Shown here: piece by piece, positions 35,281-49,149 of the stretch
How the letters are laid out: every line of letters begins with the position of its first letter
Position numbering within the stretch: position 1 is the stretch's first letter
NCBI GenBank assembly: GCA_900660155.1
Contig: CABFPE010000318.1
Span: 334,065 to 398,064 of the forward strand
Length of the DNA: 64,000 nt
From: Hofstenia miamia
Taxonomy: Eukaryota > Xenacoelomorpha > Acoela > Hofsteniidae
Direction of reading: 5' to 3'
The notes under the pieces: generated by a model
Databases searched by the model: none
Told to the model about the DNA's origin: nothing
The model's input: only the letters and a program-made list of their open reading frames with translations
Made by a program: the position numbers and the translations under genes

Positions 35281-35512
35281 CAGGGGCACCCGCAGGAATT
35301 CTTGACAGGGGAGGGGGAAATCTCAATCAAGCAAGTAAGTCAAGGTGAAAATTTTGAAAATATTGAAAAAATTGACCCCAAAAAGCAAAACAGAACTTTC
35401 GATTTTAACTTTTTTTAATATGTTGCGAATCTTATTATTTAACTAATCAAAATCAATTTTGAAAACCTTGCGAGGGGACATTCCACTATGTCCACCCTTG
35501 CGTATGGCACTA
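35281..35512. mobile_element. hAT MITE family 1, copy B
   Basis: It starts CAGGGGCACCCGCAGG and ends CCTTGCGTATGGCACTA. Flanking octamers GCTGATTC and GCTGATGC differ at one base (8-bp target duplication). 232 bases. Internal TTTTGAAAATATTGA and AATTTTGAAAACCTTG match copy A. Confidence 0.88.
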
Positions 35513-37689
35513 GCTGATGCAACAACTCTCTATATGAAACCAACAGTAACATATACACGTAGTCAAGACAAAAGGCATAAATTTAGAAAAAACTATGAAT
35601 TCAGCATAAAGAAATAGAATTTCCTGGCAGCACGGACACCCAGCATTATGCACCAGATTAAATGATTTTTGGCTCAAGCTGAATTTTTAATAAAAGACAG
35701 AAAATCTTCCATAATAATTACAGAGAACATAAAACAACGTTCAATTTCATACGAAACATATGATTCGTAAATTTGCTGTCTCTATTTGCAACGGTACTTT
35801 AAGTAATCTGACTGTAAAACACTACATGCAAATACAGAAAAGTTAAAAATGCAAGCTAAACTCACCAGTTAAATTAAGCTATTTTAGTGGCGGAAGTTTC
35901 GTGTGTGCAAAGCAATATATATTTGAGTCAAAGACAAACACAAGGGAAGCGAAAGCGAACTAGAAATAAAACCGAAATTCTCTATCAATCTAATAGACAA
36001 CTAAAAATTTCTTCACACCCTTCAAGAGAACGTTCTATTTTCAACTCTAATTGAAAAAACAAATTTATACTGTTCCAAATAAAAACATTACCATTAAGAA
36101 GTTGCAACTTGTAAATTTATAGCCCAACAGAGCGTTTTTGCCTTATATTTCATTCAGACAAGATAAGTTAAAATTAACAATTTGATTCGATTTTTATGAA
36201 AAAATATTATAAATGTGGCTGAAGAAATTAGGAAAACTTTTTCCACACTGGTGAATGTTCATACACTGGCATAATATAAGCTACAATTCCAAATAACTAC
36301 ACTCTTTACATGCAAGTTTAGTCAGTTTTGAGGAATGACATGCTCCAGCTAAGAAATATTATTCGCTTGGTTGACCTATTTACTCACAGGCACCCTTTTT
36401 AAAACTCTTTTCTATCATCAATATCAATTAAATATATTACAGTCAAACAAAGACAAATATCATTTAAGTTTAAATAATTGCCATGGTTTTGTATAAAACG
36501 CTCAAAGTTAAAAATATAATATTCAAAATATTACAAACCTTCTGCAGACATCTAAGTCCTTGGCTTGGAAATATTATATCACCTGGGAGCCATACAATAC
36601 ACCCGACCCTCTTAACAACACCTCTACATCATATTAAGTATTACTTATACTATAAATTCATCAAACAGAAAAGACCATTGACAAAAAACTTGTTTGAATT
36701 CATGCTTGAAACATCAGGGTTATATACACATATATTATATGACCTATATTACTTATTTTTACAAAATATTTTTCCAAGCTATACCATTGACTAAATATGA
36801 ATGACAATTTCAAAGCACGAAAGCTTTCTGTGACTTTTTTATCTGAAGTAACTTTTTTTGAAAATGACAATGTTGGTAAACAACAAGTGATTATGATCAA
36901 CACATTTTTTAGAATCAAGATAGTGTGGTGTTGACCATAATGTTTGTCACAAAGCAAACAGTATATATATTTATCTAACCGAAAGAAAAATGTCAAGAAG
37001 CAATCATTCTTGCTTCGTTAACATGATGCACATCAATCTTCGCACTTCATCAATGAAAAACACACAAACAAATCAACTCTAAGCACACTTGCTTGACTAA
37101 CGGCTTGCACGTGTACAAATACTAAACAAATGTTTTCAATCAGAGATCATGCAATAAGGCCAAGTAGCATATTTGCACGCAGCAGAAGATCTTACTACTT
37201 ATTGTCATTAAATATACCGACCAATTTTTCAAAAGAGTGATACTTAGAGGTTAACATTAAAAATCGGAAAACGCGGAGCATTTCTTTACACATTTTTACT
37301 GAGTCTAGCAGAGTGAACCTAAGATTAAAACTCATAATGTGGCTTGTAAACAAGATTCGTAATTTAACATTGGTTTAAAGTGTTAAACAAATTCAATAAA
37401 AACATTATTGCGAGATAATTTTTCTTAAAAAATTATAAAACGATTATATATATGCAAGTTATTCAAAATATAATCATATTTTGCAAACATTTCAATGATT
37501 GATAGGTTCGTTACAAAAACTTTAAATTTATACAAATGAAAGCTAGTCTTTTTAAGACTTCCTTTATTGATGAGACAGCAGAACATTTTTGGAAAACATG
37601 GTTTCCATTGTATGAAAAACACTAGAAACATATTTTTCAGCACAATAATCAAATAAAAAGTCTGCAATTTCATAAATTTTTAGAGCATT
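35513..37689. other. No gene supported
   Basis: AT-rich sequence. Near 35868 a strong minus-strand donor (ACTG|GTGAGTTT) follows sequence with stops in all frames, so it could end a non-coding 5' exon. Open frames at 36483-36996 and 37425-37673 look like chance. Confidence 0.35.
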
Positions 37690-37736
37690 TTTGAAATAGG
37701 GTAGGGAGGGGCGGCCGCCCCCTAAACCCACGTCTG
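37690..37736. repeat. One end of a hAT MITE family 2 copy
   Basis: GGGGCGGCCGCCCCCTAAACCCACGTCTG resembles the inverted end of family 2 (12 of 16 terminal bases match CCTAAACGCGCCACTG), with the same C-run just inside. No partner end was found. Confidence 0.45.
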
Positions 37737-38949
37737 AATTCAGCCAATATAAATCCGGGCAAAGGAATAAAATATATCACTTAACGCTGGATAAAGAAAT
37801 GGTGAAATTTAAAAGTAAGTTTAAGGTGTACTGCCGAACGAAACAAAACATAAAATTTGATGTTGATAAACTATTCTTAATGGTATTACACTACTACTTG
37901 ATATTAATCCCCTATTTAATATTAATCCACTTTATTATGAATTACTACGTCATGAACTATTGATTTAAATTGTGGGGAGAACCATATTTTATGCATATAG
38001 CACTAGCAATGGTTTTCTGTATCTGCAATAGTTTCTACTGAGTACACAACATATTACTAACCGTGCGAATAACTAGTGTTAAATTTGTGAGGTTAGCGGC
38101 AGGGTTAAAAGCCGATCCGTCGCCCCTACCCACAAAATTTGATAAGAAAGTCTGTCCGCTTTCGTACTCAAACCTTCAAGACGAAAACCCATGTGAAATA
38201 GAGCTTTTGATAAGAAGAGAGAGATTTAATTTACCAGAGATTATATATCTTATTTGAACATGATGTAATATTGTAATTAAACATTCGCAATTCAAATACT
38301 GGTTTTTTTGACACCACATAAAAGGTTAGCTTCGAAAAATTTAACTATTATCAATTGCCAAAATGAGCACACATCGTTTCCAAGATGAGCACTTGCCCAC
38401 TCGATCATTTAAAAAAAGAAAATCACAGTTACATTATGAAGAAGCAGAACTTACATTAACCAATAATACTACATTAGGACTCATAAAATTTCACTATTAA
38501 CCAGTTGTATTTCCAAAGGACAAGAGCCATGTTTATACATTTACATTCAATTTGACTTTACGTTGCACTTCTAACACACCATCAAGTGCATTTCTGCATC
38601 GCAAACTCGAACAAAAGTATGCATGAGAAATGCTCATATAGAACCTTCATATAACCGCTAACATTAAAAAACTAACCCTAGATGCAGAGGTTGATGGATT
38701 GAACATTTGAATGTTTCAAAATAAACTGTTTTAAAAATATAAAGAATTTGGCATATATTCGACAATGCACTTTTATAACTAATTAATTCAATAATTTATA
38801 TTTAATTTGACAAGATGTGAAAAAATTACATGTTGGTAGAAGCTGTCTGGAAAAATTGTTTGCAACGATTTGCAGAAGAAATATCATTCGCCAATTCAAA
38901 AGTGACGCTTGGAAATTGACCAACGTTTTTTTGATATAGGGGAAAATGA

Positions 38950-39250
38950 ATCTAAGTCGACCTTGAATTGAGATACCTCACTCGGCGGCGCCAACTTTCT
39001 TCTGGGGACAGCAGCCGTCAAAAAACCAGCGACGACCGGGCGCCGACCCGTCACGAAGATCAATTCCACCACTTTATTCATTATCTACGGCCTCAATCAA
39101 CGGTGGTTATATTCACCAATCAGCTCATCCATAGGTATTATTCAAATCGCTGTACCAGGCAGAATTTCGTCACTGTCTCATCATTTGATGAAAATCGCCC
39201 AATTAGCGAAACAGAAGGGAGAACTGTTGCCTTTTCGATTAGTTGATGTG
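38950..39250 (-). promoter_or_regulatory. GC-rich patch, possible first exon or promoter
   Basis: GGCGGCGCC and GGGCGCC words and a CCAATCAG box (39117) stand out in AT-rich DNA. On the minus strand, ATG 39081 opens MNKVVELIFVTGRRPVVAGF and onward to a donor CCGA|GTGAGG near 38980. On the plus strand a 92-codon frame covers the same place. Either could be real; neither is proven. Confidence 0.3.
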
Positions 39251-41238
39251 AGAACTCTCTTAACAAATGGAGAACGTTAATCGCACTTGCAAGTCACTTA
39301 TCTAACGTCAACCATCAAAGGAATTCAGCTAATTAAAAAATTGGCATTGTCATTTATTAGTTTTTAGCCGTGAATACACATTCTATAGGCAAAGAATTCT
39401 ATTATCCAAATAATGTTTAGATTACTGGTTGCATTTCATAAAAGCTACACATATTTTAAATTCAGTATATACTATTATTATCTGATAAAGCATAGTTGTC
39501 GTTATTTCAAATGAATTAAATTTTAAATAAAGTCATTTCCAGAAAAAAGCTAAAATCTTTACAAATACGTATACAAAAAATATACCTAAATTATTATAAA
39601 TTTCACGCTTGGCACAAAGAAATAAAGTCAGAAATATTTCCCAATTGCTGACTTTCAAGAAAATAAATTTAAACAAAACCGGTAGACACCTGCTTAGTGC
39701 AAACAATGCAATTGTTATTTAGAATATTCATTATTCAAAAAAAGTGCCACGAACTGTAGATCGTCATGCATGTTTCTAAAAATGTGCCTAAAATATTCGT
39801 AAATTAAAGAGAATAACTAAATAGGCCGCTTTGTTTTTGTATTACACAGTTGTATATCTGAAAAACAATCTGCAGTCAAAATCGCTAAAATATCTGCAAG
39901 TCCTAAATCTTAAAATCCCACTAAGATAAAATATTTAAGACATGCTAACTTGTATCTTTTTTGCCCTCCCCCTGCACTAACATTATTTTCATAGAACATG
40001 GAATGTTTGCATTGAAAACATGTATTTAGGCATAACCCTAACCTAACCCGTCTATTTTTTAAAGAAAGGTATATTTGAAAGCAGGTGTGCTCTGGCATAC
40101 CGTTAAAAAAACGTGCCTACCAAATTATACAAAACTCATAGTCAACGATGTCGCAAAGTCTCAAAGCCTTTTGCATAACAGTTACTCAATGGAATATTTC
40201 TATTGCCTCCGTTTTTGGATTTTTTTATTTACAAAGCTTTACATCATAATCTATTACTTTCAATTTGTCAGCTTGATTTCTATTAAAAACGTTTTGCAAT
40301 AAAACAAACCCCTAATGAGTTATCTGACATACTCATTACAAAATTATCAAAACGTTAGTTTTAATACATATACTTATAAACTAGTCTAGGATCAACCAAT
40401 AGTTAATAAACGGACGTAGATTCGGAGGCAAATATATTATTAAACAATTTATAATTTCAGTTCAGTACGCCCTTCAAAGGTGGTGAGTATTGGAATATTT
40501 AAATGTTTGAATACTCTGAGGAATACTAATAATCACCACGCTACAAAAAGTGTGTGAGAGAACATTGGAAAGATACAGGATCAAAAGAGTTTTTGAAAAT
40601 ACATCAAAATTTAGTCAGCCATTTTTTAGAGAACGAATTAATTAAAAACAACTAAGTAAGGTTTGGTCGTTCAGCGCGCCTGAACGGGACTCACACAGAT
40701 TTTCTTCAAAAAAAACAAAATATTGCAGAGTAGTTGTTGTTCCCATGGACATTACACCACCTCATTATCTGAACACTAGGTATGGAAATAATGTAATTCA
40801 GGCATAACCACATGGGGTAGCACATATCTTCATCATTGCATGAGCGCCCCTACCCCATTGATGTGTCCATGTAAAAACGTTTCAATATTTCTTAATAAGC
40901 TTTGATAAAATTGTTCAAAATTCAAACAAATCGGTTTGTTGAGTAAAAGTAACACTAGTGGAATAGGGTTAAGGCACTTAAACAGGTATTTAGCGAGTCT
41001 TTGGTTTCAATGTGTTGTAGAAGTAATGTAAATAAACTATACATGTAAAATAATGTCAAAATATAAAATTAACTACTTCACGCAGTTCGCGGATGATAAG
41101 TTATTTTAGGGACGCAATATCATCCTTTACTAAAACAAAAACAAAGTTGTTTAAACTAATACCTGTTCGGAAACTAGAATTTTATGTATGAGGCATCTTC
41201 GATGAAAAACAATGAAGGCTCTCTCTCTTAGTTTAAAC
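39251..41238. other. No gene seen; two hairpins
   Basis: CGTTCAG-CGCGC-CTGAACG at 40668-40686 forms a 7-base stem with a 5-base loop. ATGGGGTAG / CTACCCCAT at 40812-40858 forms a 9-base stem. Otherwise AT-rich and empty. Confidence 0.45.
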
Positions 41239-41817
41239 CAGGGCTTTAGAAATTAATTTGAATTTAATAGAAAAAAATTGTTAAAAAAGCCATTATTGGA
41301 AATTAGCAAAATGAAAATTTTATTATAGCCATTAATGGAGAATTAATGGCCATTTTGAAAGTAGACATGATAATAGATAAACATATTAATTTGAATGTAT
41401 CTTCTTTTCAACAACTTCAAATATTCGTGAAGACTATAATTAAAGTGATTCGGTGTTTTGCAAATTTCTACTAAAACACGGTAAATAATCAATCAAATAC
41501 TGAGCATTATAATGTTTTTTTCTTGATTCACACTACATAAACACCGTAAATCGACACATTGGACAATGTCGCTAAAATGGTGAAGTAAGCGTGGCAATGC
41601 AATTCACCTAACTTGATGTTGACAGACAACAAACTTTACCTGGGCCGGTGATAACAAAAGTAGATTTAAAAAGTTATTTAATAACTGTAATAATGACCAT
41701 TAATGGCCTTTAAAAAATTAATTAATACTAATAGGCCTTTTGAAACTATGTAGAAATCTATTTATGACTTCCATTAATGGCAATAAATTTTCCCACCAAA
41801 ATGTTTGAGCAGTCCTG
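41239..41817. mobile_element. hAT-like MITE with palindromic subterminal repeats
   Basis: The ends CAGGGCTTTAGAAA and (inverted) CAGGACTGCTCAAA are imperfect TIRs. The palindrome CCATTAATGG occurs near both ends (about 41330, 41695 and 41770, plus a variant near 41290), as expected of transposase-binding subterminal repeats. The 8-base flanks do not match. 579 bases, no coding capacity. Confidence 0.5.
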
Positions 41818-42629
41818 TTGCTGATTATACAGATAACAAATACACACCAACATCCGGCTTTCCATACTAAAGTTTTACTAAAGTAAAAATGTATTGATCC
41901 AGATAATTATATTGAAGTGCGATTTCCACATAATATCAATTAAATCATAAAATTAGCAGACGTTTCGTGGAAGTATTTTATTAGGTCGGTGATTCACGAC
42001 AAACGCCTTTAACACTTAACATATTTTGGATAATAAATCTTTAATTGCAGCACCTTACTTTCAGATTTGAATAAATTATTCATCTGTCATAAATGCAAAC
42101 TGATAGAAAATTTTATACGCGCGTAGACACTTTTATAGCCAACTGAACAGAAACCTGCAAATGAAAAGATGGAAATTATTTACGTCTGTTGTGAATTTTA
42201 CAAAAGCAGGACTCTTCAGATCTCAACGGAGTATGAGAAATTAAATATAAACCAATTATAAACTCAAAGCGACCGAAAACAATATAGAATATGCCCAAAT
42301 AGACATTAAAGTAAAATGGAAGAAATGCGAAGAAATTTCTAAACCAAAACAAAGAAATCGACTAGGACACGTGGAAAGTGTTAAAACAGTTGACTACAAT
42401 AAAGCATTGATGGTTTACCGATTTGTTGTGCTCGTGTGAATTAATGCGGTAAATCATTTGTCACAAACAAATTCTTATATTCATTGGCGTAAACGCAAAA
42501 CTGTAAAAGTTTTATTTCCGAAGTTATTCCGTTCATAATATAATCCATTATTCTTAAGATACATCTTTTACTTGTAATTCAGAGAAAAGTATTTAGATTT
42601 AGCAAATAAATCAAGTGCGTATAGTTGTT

Positions 42630-42990
42630 AAAATGTCTATCTCCTTTTAAAAGGGTTTTACGACATTTTCAAACAATTTTCTCCAAGCGTATTGTAAAAT
42701 TTGGAAATCTTCAGATATTTGCACATCTTTTAGTAAATACGCTACCATTCAATGGTGCAATTTGTTTCATTTTTTTCATGGAAAATTTCGATTTTGCTTA
42801 AAAAAATTAAATCTCTCTCCATATCTATTGTATAAGGAATCAGAAGGTCTAAAGCCCATGAAAGCAACAACAAACCTCAACTGTTTCTCTTAATGTAGAT
42901 AGACCAGCACACAAGTATTATGCAGTGTGAGGTTAATGGCTAACTCTTGAAAAGGGTGGAACATTATCCCAAGCAAAACAAATGAAATTC
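42630..42990 (+). repeat. Dispersed repeat R1, copy 4
   Basis: Shares CAATTTTCTCCAAGC, TGTAAAATTTGGAAATC, TTTTTTCATGGAAAATTTC, CAACTGTTTCTC and GTAGATAGACCA with copies 2 and 3, in order. Confidence 0.6.
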
Positions 42991-44540
42991 TTTGAAATAT
43001 CTATATTAAGATCTATTAATATGATATATGATCTCAAGAATACTGTTCATATTTATACACCAAAAAAATCATGTTGCTCGCTAAGAATTTCGGTGGGGCT
43101 TCGATATTTTGGATTACTATCATTAACCTTATAATCTTTAGTCTAAAAAAATAATCTATATTCATGAAAACTACATTTATTTAAGAATGCGCCCTGAAAA
43201 ATGATAATCTATTATAACGGCTACGGGTGCGTGGGGGGAACCCTCCACTAGCCCCAACTAGAGGTAAATTTTTGATAAAAAACGAAAGACTACATGTATA
43301 TTTAAATATAATTATAGTCAATGAAATATTTGTTTGTTGATTTAATCTAGGGTAATCAAGATGTAAGATCTTATAAATTCAAATTTACAATGCAAGAGAA
43401 AAGGTAATCTAATGCTAACTATTATACATAGTCTAATAAAATCAACTGCAACACGTAACAGTTTATTCTGTATTAGCCCTATTTGCCACACATTAACTCA
43501 AGGGGATTGATTCAATTTCCCCAAGAAAAGTTTTTCTACTTAATATTTTTTCAAAAAAACTGTAAGTTAATAAAACAATCGTTCCTCTACAAAATGAGGC
43601 CTTTAGATAGATGATGACGTCATTATAACGCTGATGACATCTTCAATTAAATGTAAGTTAGAAAACAGATGAGGTTTTTGAAGTTTTGGATTTCTTCAAT
43701 TCTCTAAATTTTATGATAATTTCTGAGTTAACAATCTTGGTTAATGTATCGAAAAATAACAGTAATTTCATGTAAAAACATGTAAAAACGCAATAATAAA
43801 AATTTTGAAAATATTGTTGACAAAAGGATTACAACAAGAGAACGGTGTTTAAAATTACTTAAAATTTTGTCAGACTACTTCTAATACTACAAAAGTGAAT
43901 GTCAGGAAAGCACAGACATACTAGGATTTTCAAAAAGTAAACAGGGCTAAGCGATTAACATTTTGCAAAAAAATATTTAATATTTTCAAAAATTTCAGAC
44001 GTAGCAAAATACCTGAGTACAAACGTGCACAATCTCATCGCAGCACATTCAGCAATAGATACCTCGATATCCCAAAATTCCCAGAAAATCTAATATAATC
44101 TAAGTGTTTGGATACTGATATTTTCTTTACATAAACAAGAGTTTAATTGATGAAAAATTACCGTTAATCAAGTAGCTTTAAAAGAGCATAAGTGGTTGCT
44201 TTGATTGAACCTGGAGATGTAAATCACGAGTTTTCTGGATGGCAGGCTTCGACAGATAGTGTATGTTTTATAAAAAATAAATCTGTCCATTCATTTTTTC
44301 AAACAAAATTTTGAGGATTTGGAACACTTCCCCGTGTCGATCGTATTTATTTTTGCAGCACTTGAGGTGACTATTTTACTTCAACCCAAAACTCATTCTG
44401 CAATGGATTAGTTGCTATGTCAATGATGTGGCAATACAATATCAACAAAAAAGACAAAGAAATTAAAGCTAGTGAAATGTACTTATAAACATTTATTTTT
44501 ACAAAATGTACATTTCGGCACATTGCTTATTAATCTAACA
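42991..44540. other. No gene; may hold a worn LTR at its right edge
   Basis: AT-rich sequence. The last bases before 44541 end in AACA, directly in front of a primer-binding-site-like word, so part of this stretch may be the remains of the 5' LTR of the Copia element. A G/C-rich patch near 43225 is unassigned. Confidence 0.35.
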
Positions 44541-47500
44541 TGGTGACAGAGAGTAGTTGCTCGTGATCTCAGCCTCGCTTAAGAATTTTCCGAGTTCTGA
44601 CCAAAAACATGACGTCTTTGAAAATTGTTAAAAGGAAGCGAATCAATCGAGTCTTAGATCTAATTTTGATAAAAAGGCAATAGTTCTTTTGGTAAATCTT
44701 CGTGGATTGGAACTTGATAAAATTTTGAATTGTAAAATTGATTCGAAAGTCATATTGCTAAATTACATATTTCCTTTAAAATATGGCAAGATGACGAGTC
44801 TTAGAATTTGTTTGTTAATTTCAAAAATCTGGAACGCCAACAAGGTAGACTCATAAGGAACTTCATACTACATGCGACATGCGTAGGAATGCAACATCAG
44901 ATCTCATTGGCGGACCAAATATCGCTGATCAATAACATCTTAGGGGCAGAGCTTCTTTATAAATGGAAACTTACAGCATAGAAACTTGTCTAATTCCTAT
45001 GTTCTCACAACTGTGGGAAATACTTTAGCATTCGAAGAAGAAATTTATACAGAGGCAGCCAATTATCATGATGAGGCAGAATTCTGCGGACGACAGATTG
45101 GTAGTAGATCTCGATTCTTGGGAAGGACTGTTGATAGTCAACGCGGTGGTATTGGGCTATAAAAAAATGATTGGTGAATTATTATGTATTGATTCTACAA
45201 ATTTCTACATCGAATTCAAAACACGATCACTTCGAACCGCATTAATATTTCTAGCAATTGTACCGCAGCTACTTCTGGTACATACAAAGAGAACACATAT
45301 TTTACATACGCCACATCAAACCAAAGCAACACAGTTAAGATTACGATTTGATTAACCAGGAATCATAATTTTCTTGGCCTATGTAAATCGGATGTGAATG
45401 CCACAAATTCTTCTGTGGTATTTGTTTTTGTTAGTGGTGAACGAAGCAAACCTAAATGTGAACTCCCACTTTTGTTGTCATTAATGATTGAAATGTTTTT
45501 ATAATATATAAATCTTTGTGAAACAAATGTAAACAAAAATAGATACAAAAATGAATGATCACTTAGATATGGACGATCGCAAAAGCTTATGATAACACAA
45601 AGTTAGAATGGACAGTATAGTTTGTACGAATCCCAAATACATTGAGTGCAAATCGTGTATTGGATAAACATAAACTTATCAAATTTGCACACCCTCTTTC
45701 TGAAAAATCGATCTGCTGTTGAATACTGCGAGTGTGACGTACAATAAAGCTCTTTTTGCTAAAGTGATAGAAATGTGTCAAATTTATAAATTGTCTGCTA
45801 AACCTAAGATCAATCCTATTGTAGCAGTTGATTTGACCTGGATTGATAATTTGCACAATGGATGACCCAATGAGTTCTACACATGAATGATCAGTTTTCA
45901 AGATTCAGCTGAACAGATCCTTTCGAAATGTGTAACCAAATACTGTGCAACGTTCAGACATATGGATTATGACTTTAGGATTAAAGAAGCAATGGGTTAC
46001 TGCAATGGCAGTTAATGTGCTTCATCAGATTTTACAAAGATGAGCGAAATCACCACTATTGATCTCAGAGTGACTGTTCCATATAGTGCATCTAGAAATG
46101 GAATTGTTGAAAGGCATAATTCGATTGTAAAGCACACTGCCCGAAGATGCGGATTAACTAACAACGAGCTAGTGTAACTGAATTACTAGGTCTTTTCAAA
46201 GAACTAAGACCTAATAAAACTAGTTTTTTGCCCCTTCAAATAGTATATGTACGAAATCCTGTTATTAATTCGATGCTAGACGACGAATTACCAGCTGTGC
46301 GTGAATTTCAACTGCTACAGCTGCTGTTGAACAACATATCAATATATTTGGTAAAGCGCGTTTGGTTTTACCCAAACACATTCAAATTAAAAAAGTAGAC
46401 GTGCGCTTCCCCGAAAAACCGCCCATATAAAGGCAATTTTATGGTCAGATATGAAGTTTATTACTGATTCAGAGATTATCGTGTTTTCATTGCAAACGAA
46501 GTAAGGATATATATATATATATATGAGGATTGGCAGAAAATATATAAGATGCGATAGTCCTGGTTTGCGAGGTGTAGCACACATTGATCCTGCGACAACA
46601 GTAGATGTATTTAATGAGAACAAAAAAGAACTCAAATAAATTAGTTGATGACAAAAGCCGCGATGATGTAGTAAGTTATCAAACTAACGATTCTAATTTT
46701 GGTTTTGAACGTAAAAAAGAAATTTCACCAGATTCTATTGTTCAGAGTTCAAAAGAAGCTGAAAACCAAAAAAGGCAAGCAACGTAACGCAAATGTATGT
46801 CCAAGAGTATATTCACATAATGGTTGATGAGGATAATCAAGATGTGCATGCGCATGGTAAATTAGAGAAGATGGATAGCTGCCACATAAATAATGTCTTC
46901 AGTAAAGTAAGAGTTCTAAACTGCAGATTTGAAAGACTTAAATGTCGTCTGTATGTTTAAGTCAAGTTTTTCTATCTAAGGAAGATGTGTGGCTACCCGC
47001 CAGCCGACCCATCTAACGCTGAACTGTGACATGACCAGATAAAAGAAAATTATCTGTGTAATACGAATAAAATTATTTTAGCATAAAATTATTAATAAAA
47101 ACAATAACAATCAATAAAGAAATACAAAAGTTACAAATTCTTTAAGAAATTTAAAGTTTCAAATGTTTGACTTCTTACATTGTTCCTTAAGTCTGCTAGT
47201 ATTCTTCCACCCTAACAATTATAAATGTCTCGCGACCAAAGAGTGAACATTTCCACACCCTGATCCAAATGACAGATTAGTTACTAGGGGTTTTAAAAAC
47301 AAAGATAAATTCGAAGTTTACTCATCAATATGTTCCAGGTTGCTGCTGGGTATTTTATTATCATTGTTTATATATATATTCCAATGGAATGGTGATATCA
47401 TGGATATAAAGACTGTATTCTTGCACGGTGATAACTAGGGCGATAATTTTTTTGACATAAAAATTACTATTTTGACCACAAAAATTAACCAAAAAACAAA

Positions 47501-49050
47501 GAAATGTTGATCTTATATTGACCGAATGTTAAAATTTAATCAAATTTAAACTAAGTATTTATTGCTAAAAACGTGTCATAATGTACTGTTCACAAATGAC
47601 AAAATTCAATGTCGGCTTCCAATATTAAACCGACAACCCTTGCTAAAGTTGTTTTAGTAAGAAAGCTCCAATCAAGAATGATATTGTTATATTGGACCAT
47701 TTGAAGTTTAGCTGTGAATCCTGGATATCTTGGAGTGTTTCTGGTAAATCGTGTCTATTGTCTGTATTTTAGCTAATTGTTGTTTTAGTTTGATTTGAAT
47801 TCAAATGTTTAAGACCAATTCTCAAAAATTAAAAAATTTACTAATTTAATACACAATTTTAGCCTAACCAAGTGTAGTAAATACTCGCAAAATTCGCGTT
47901 TTACTTGTTCCACCAAACTTTGCAATACGCTTTCGACAAAAAACTTTGGACATTATTGATAATTTTCAATGTGAGATTTATGTGATTTCTCCCATTCAAG
48001 CTGCTGTGTTATCAGAAAAATTATAGAAATTGATCGTTGGAGTATACGGACTTTCAGATGCTTCAAACATGTGGTATGAAAGTGTTTTTAAGCCAACTAA
48101 TAATGAGAATTGAAGAATATATGAAGTTGACCAGGCTTTTTTCTGTTCTTGCAAGATGCAAACATAATAGACTGAGCTATACTAATACATGTAAATGACT
48201 TCTTAATTGTTGGGAAATCATAACGGAAAATGCGATAATACAGTGGCTTCACAGCGTTTCTATTATTGTTAAAAAATATAGTTAAACAAAAAATGGACGA
48301 ATTTCTTGGAAGTACAATTAAGTATTTCCAATCAAGGGCATAGATTGTTCCAATGAAAATAAAGCTCAGAAAGTCAATGTCTAGAAGAAACATTTGTGAA
48401 GCCATGTGAGGTTAAAGGTAAAATTGGTACAGTCTTCGGTCAATTGTTATGGCAAAGCAGGAATAATTTTCGAGATATTTCCGTTGACGTCTCAAATCTC
48501 AACAATTTGAGAATTTTTGAACACCCTACACATTTGCAATATCTTGAGTACCAGGATGGTACGATGCATTGGTGACAATTTACCCACTCTTAAAGTGTAT
48601 TCTGATGCTTCTTTTAACAAGAAAAATTTTGGTGGGAAAGTTATTATGTTTGGAATTGGCGTAATTCCTTTATCTTCAAGAAATTCCAAAGCATTGCTTG
48701 AAGCACGTTAAGTGCAGAGACTATAGCGATGTTCTCTACTATCGACATGGCTGTATCTGTGCGAAAATTATTCAAAAGTATTACTGGTACTCAAACATTA
48801 GGCCAAGCTCGGCTAGTCTCAAATTGATATCCCAAAAATCCAGCCGGTCCGACCCAAGCTTAGGTCGTATTGCCAACATATTTAAAAACAACTTCTGACA
48901 ATTGGATCAGAATTATTGAAAAGCAATGACTTCAAAAATACACGGACTATAAAACCCTAACACTAGCAGAACCAGAATTTGAAATTTATGTAAAAAACAC
49001 TAAGATCAGACCTTATAAAAAACGGATGGGAAACTGCTGTGTTGGAGTTG
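44541..49050 (+). mobile_element. Ty1/Copia-type LTR retrotransposon fossil
   Basis: Parts in order: a primer-binding-site-like TGGTGACAGAGA at 44541 (initiator-Met tRNA style), poorly preserved gag-like sequence, integrase core (PYSASRNGIVERHN near 46078, with YVRNPVINSMLDDELPAV after it), reverse transcriptase (LVTRGFKNKD near 47275, MDIKTVFLHGD near 47400, VGVYGLSDASNMWYESVF near 48035), RNase H (YSDASFNKKNFGG near 48600, LSAETIAMFSTIDMA near 48712), and a possible start of the 3' LTR (TGTTGGAGTTG near 49040). This gene order, with integrase before RT, is diagnostic of Copia. It is old, with many breaks (more than ten), and no LTR pair could be aligned. Confidence 0.85.
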
Positions 49051-49149
49051 TAATTACATCATCATTATTTAACTTTTTGATATCTACATCACAATTATGC
49101 ATTTTGGAACCGAGCTTCTTTCTCTGAAGCTTGAAACACATCTTAAAAC

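Noticed and set aside
36483-36996. Two overlapping open frames of about 100 codons on opposite strands
   Set aside because: Composition, lack of splice context and absence of any domain suggest chance; a few frames of this length are expected in 64 kb of AT-rich DNA.
39910-40302. Frames at 39910-40098 (minus) and 40075-40302 (plus)
   Set aside because: No start context, splice sites or family resemblance.
45587-45901. 104-codon minus-strand frame
   Set aside because: It is antisense to the Copia fossil.
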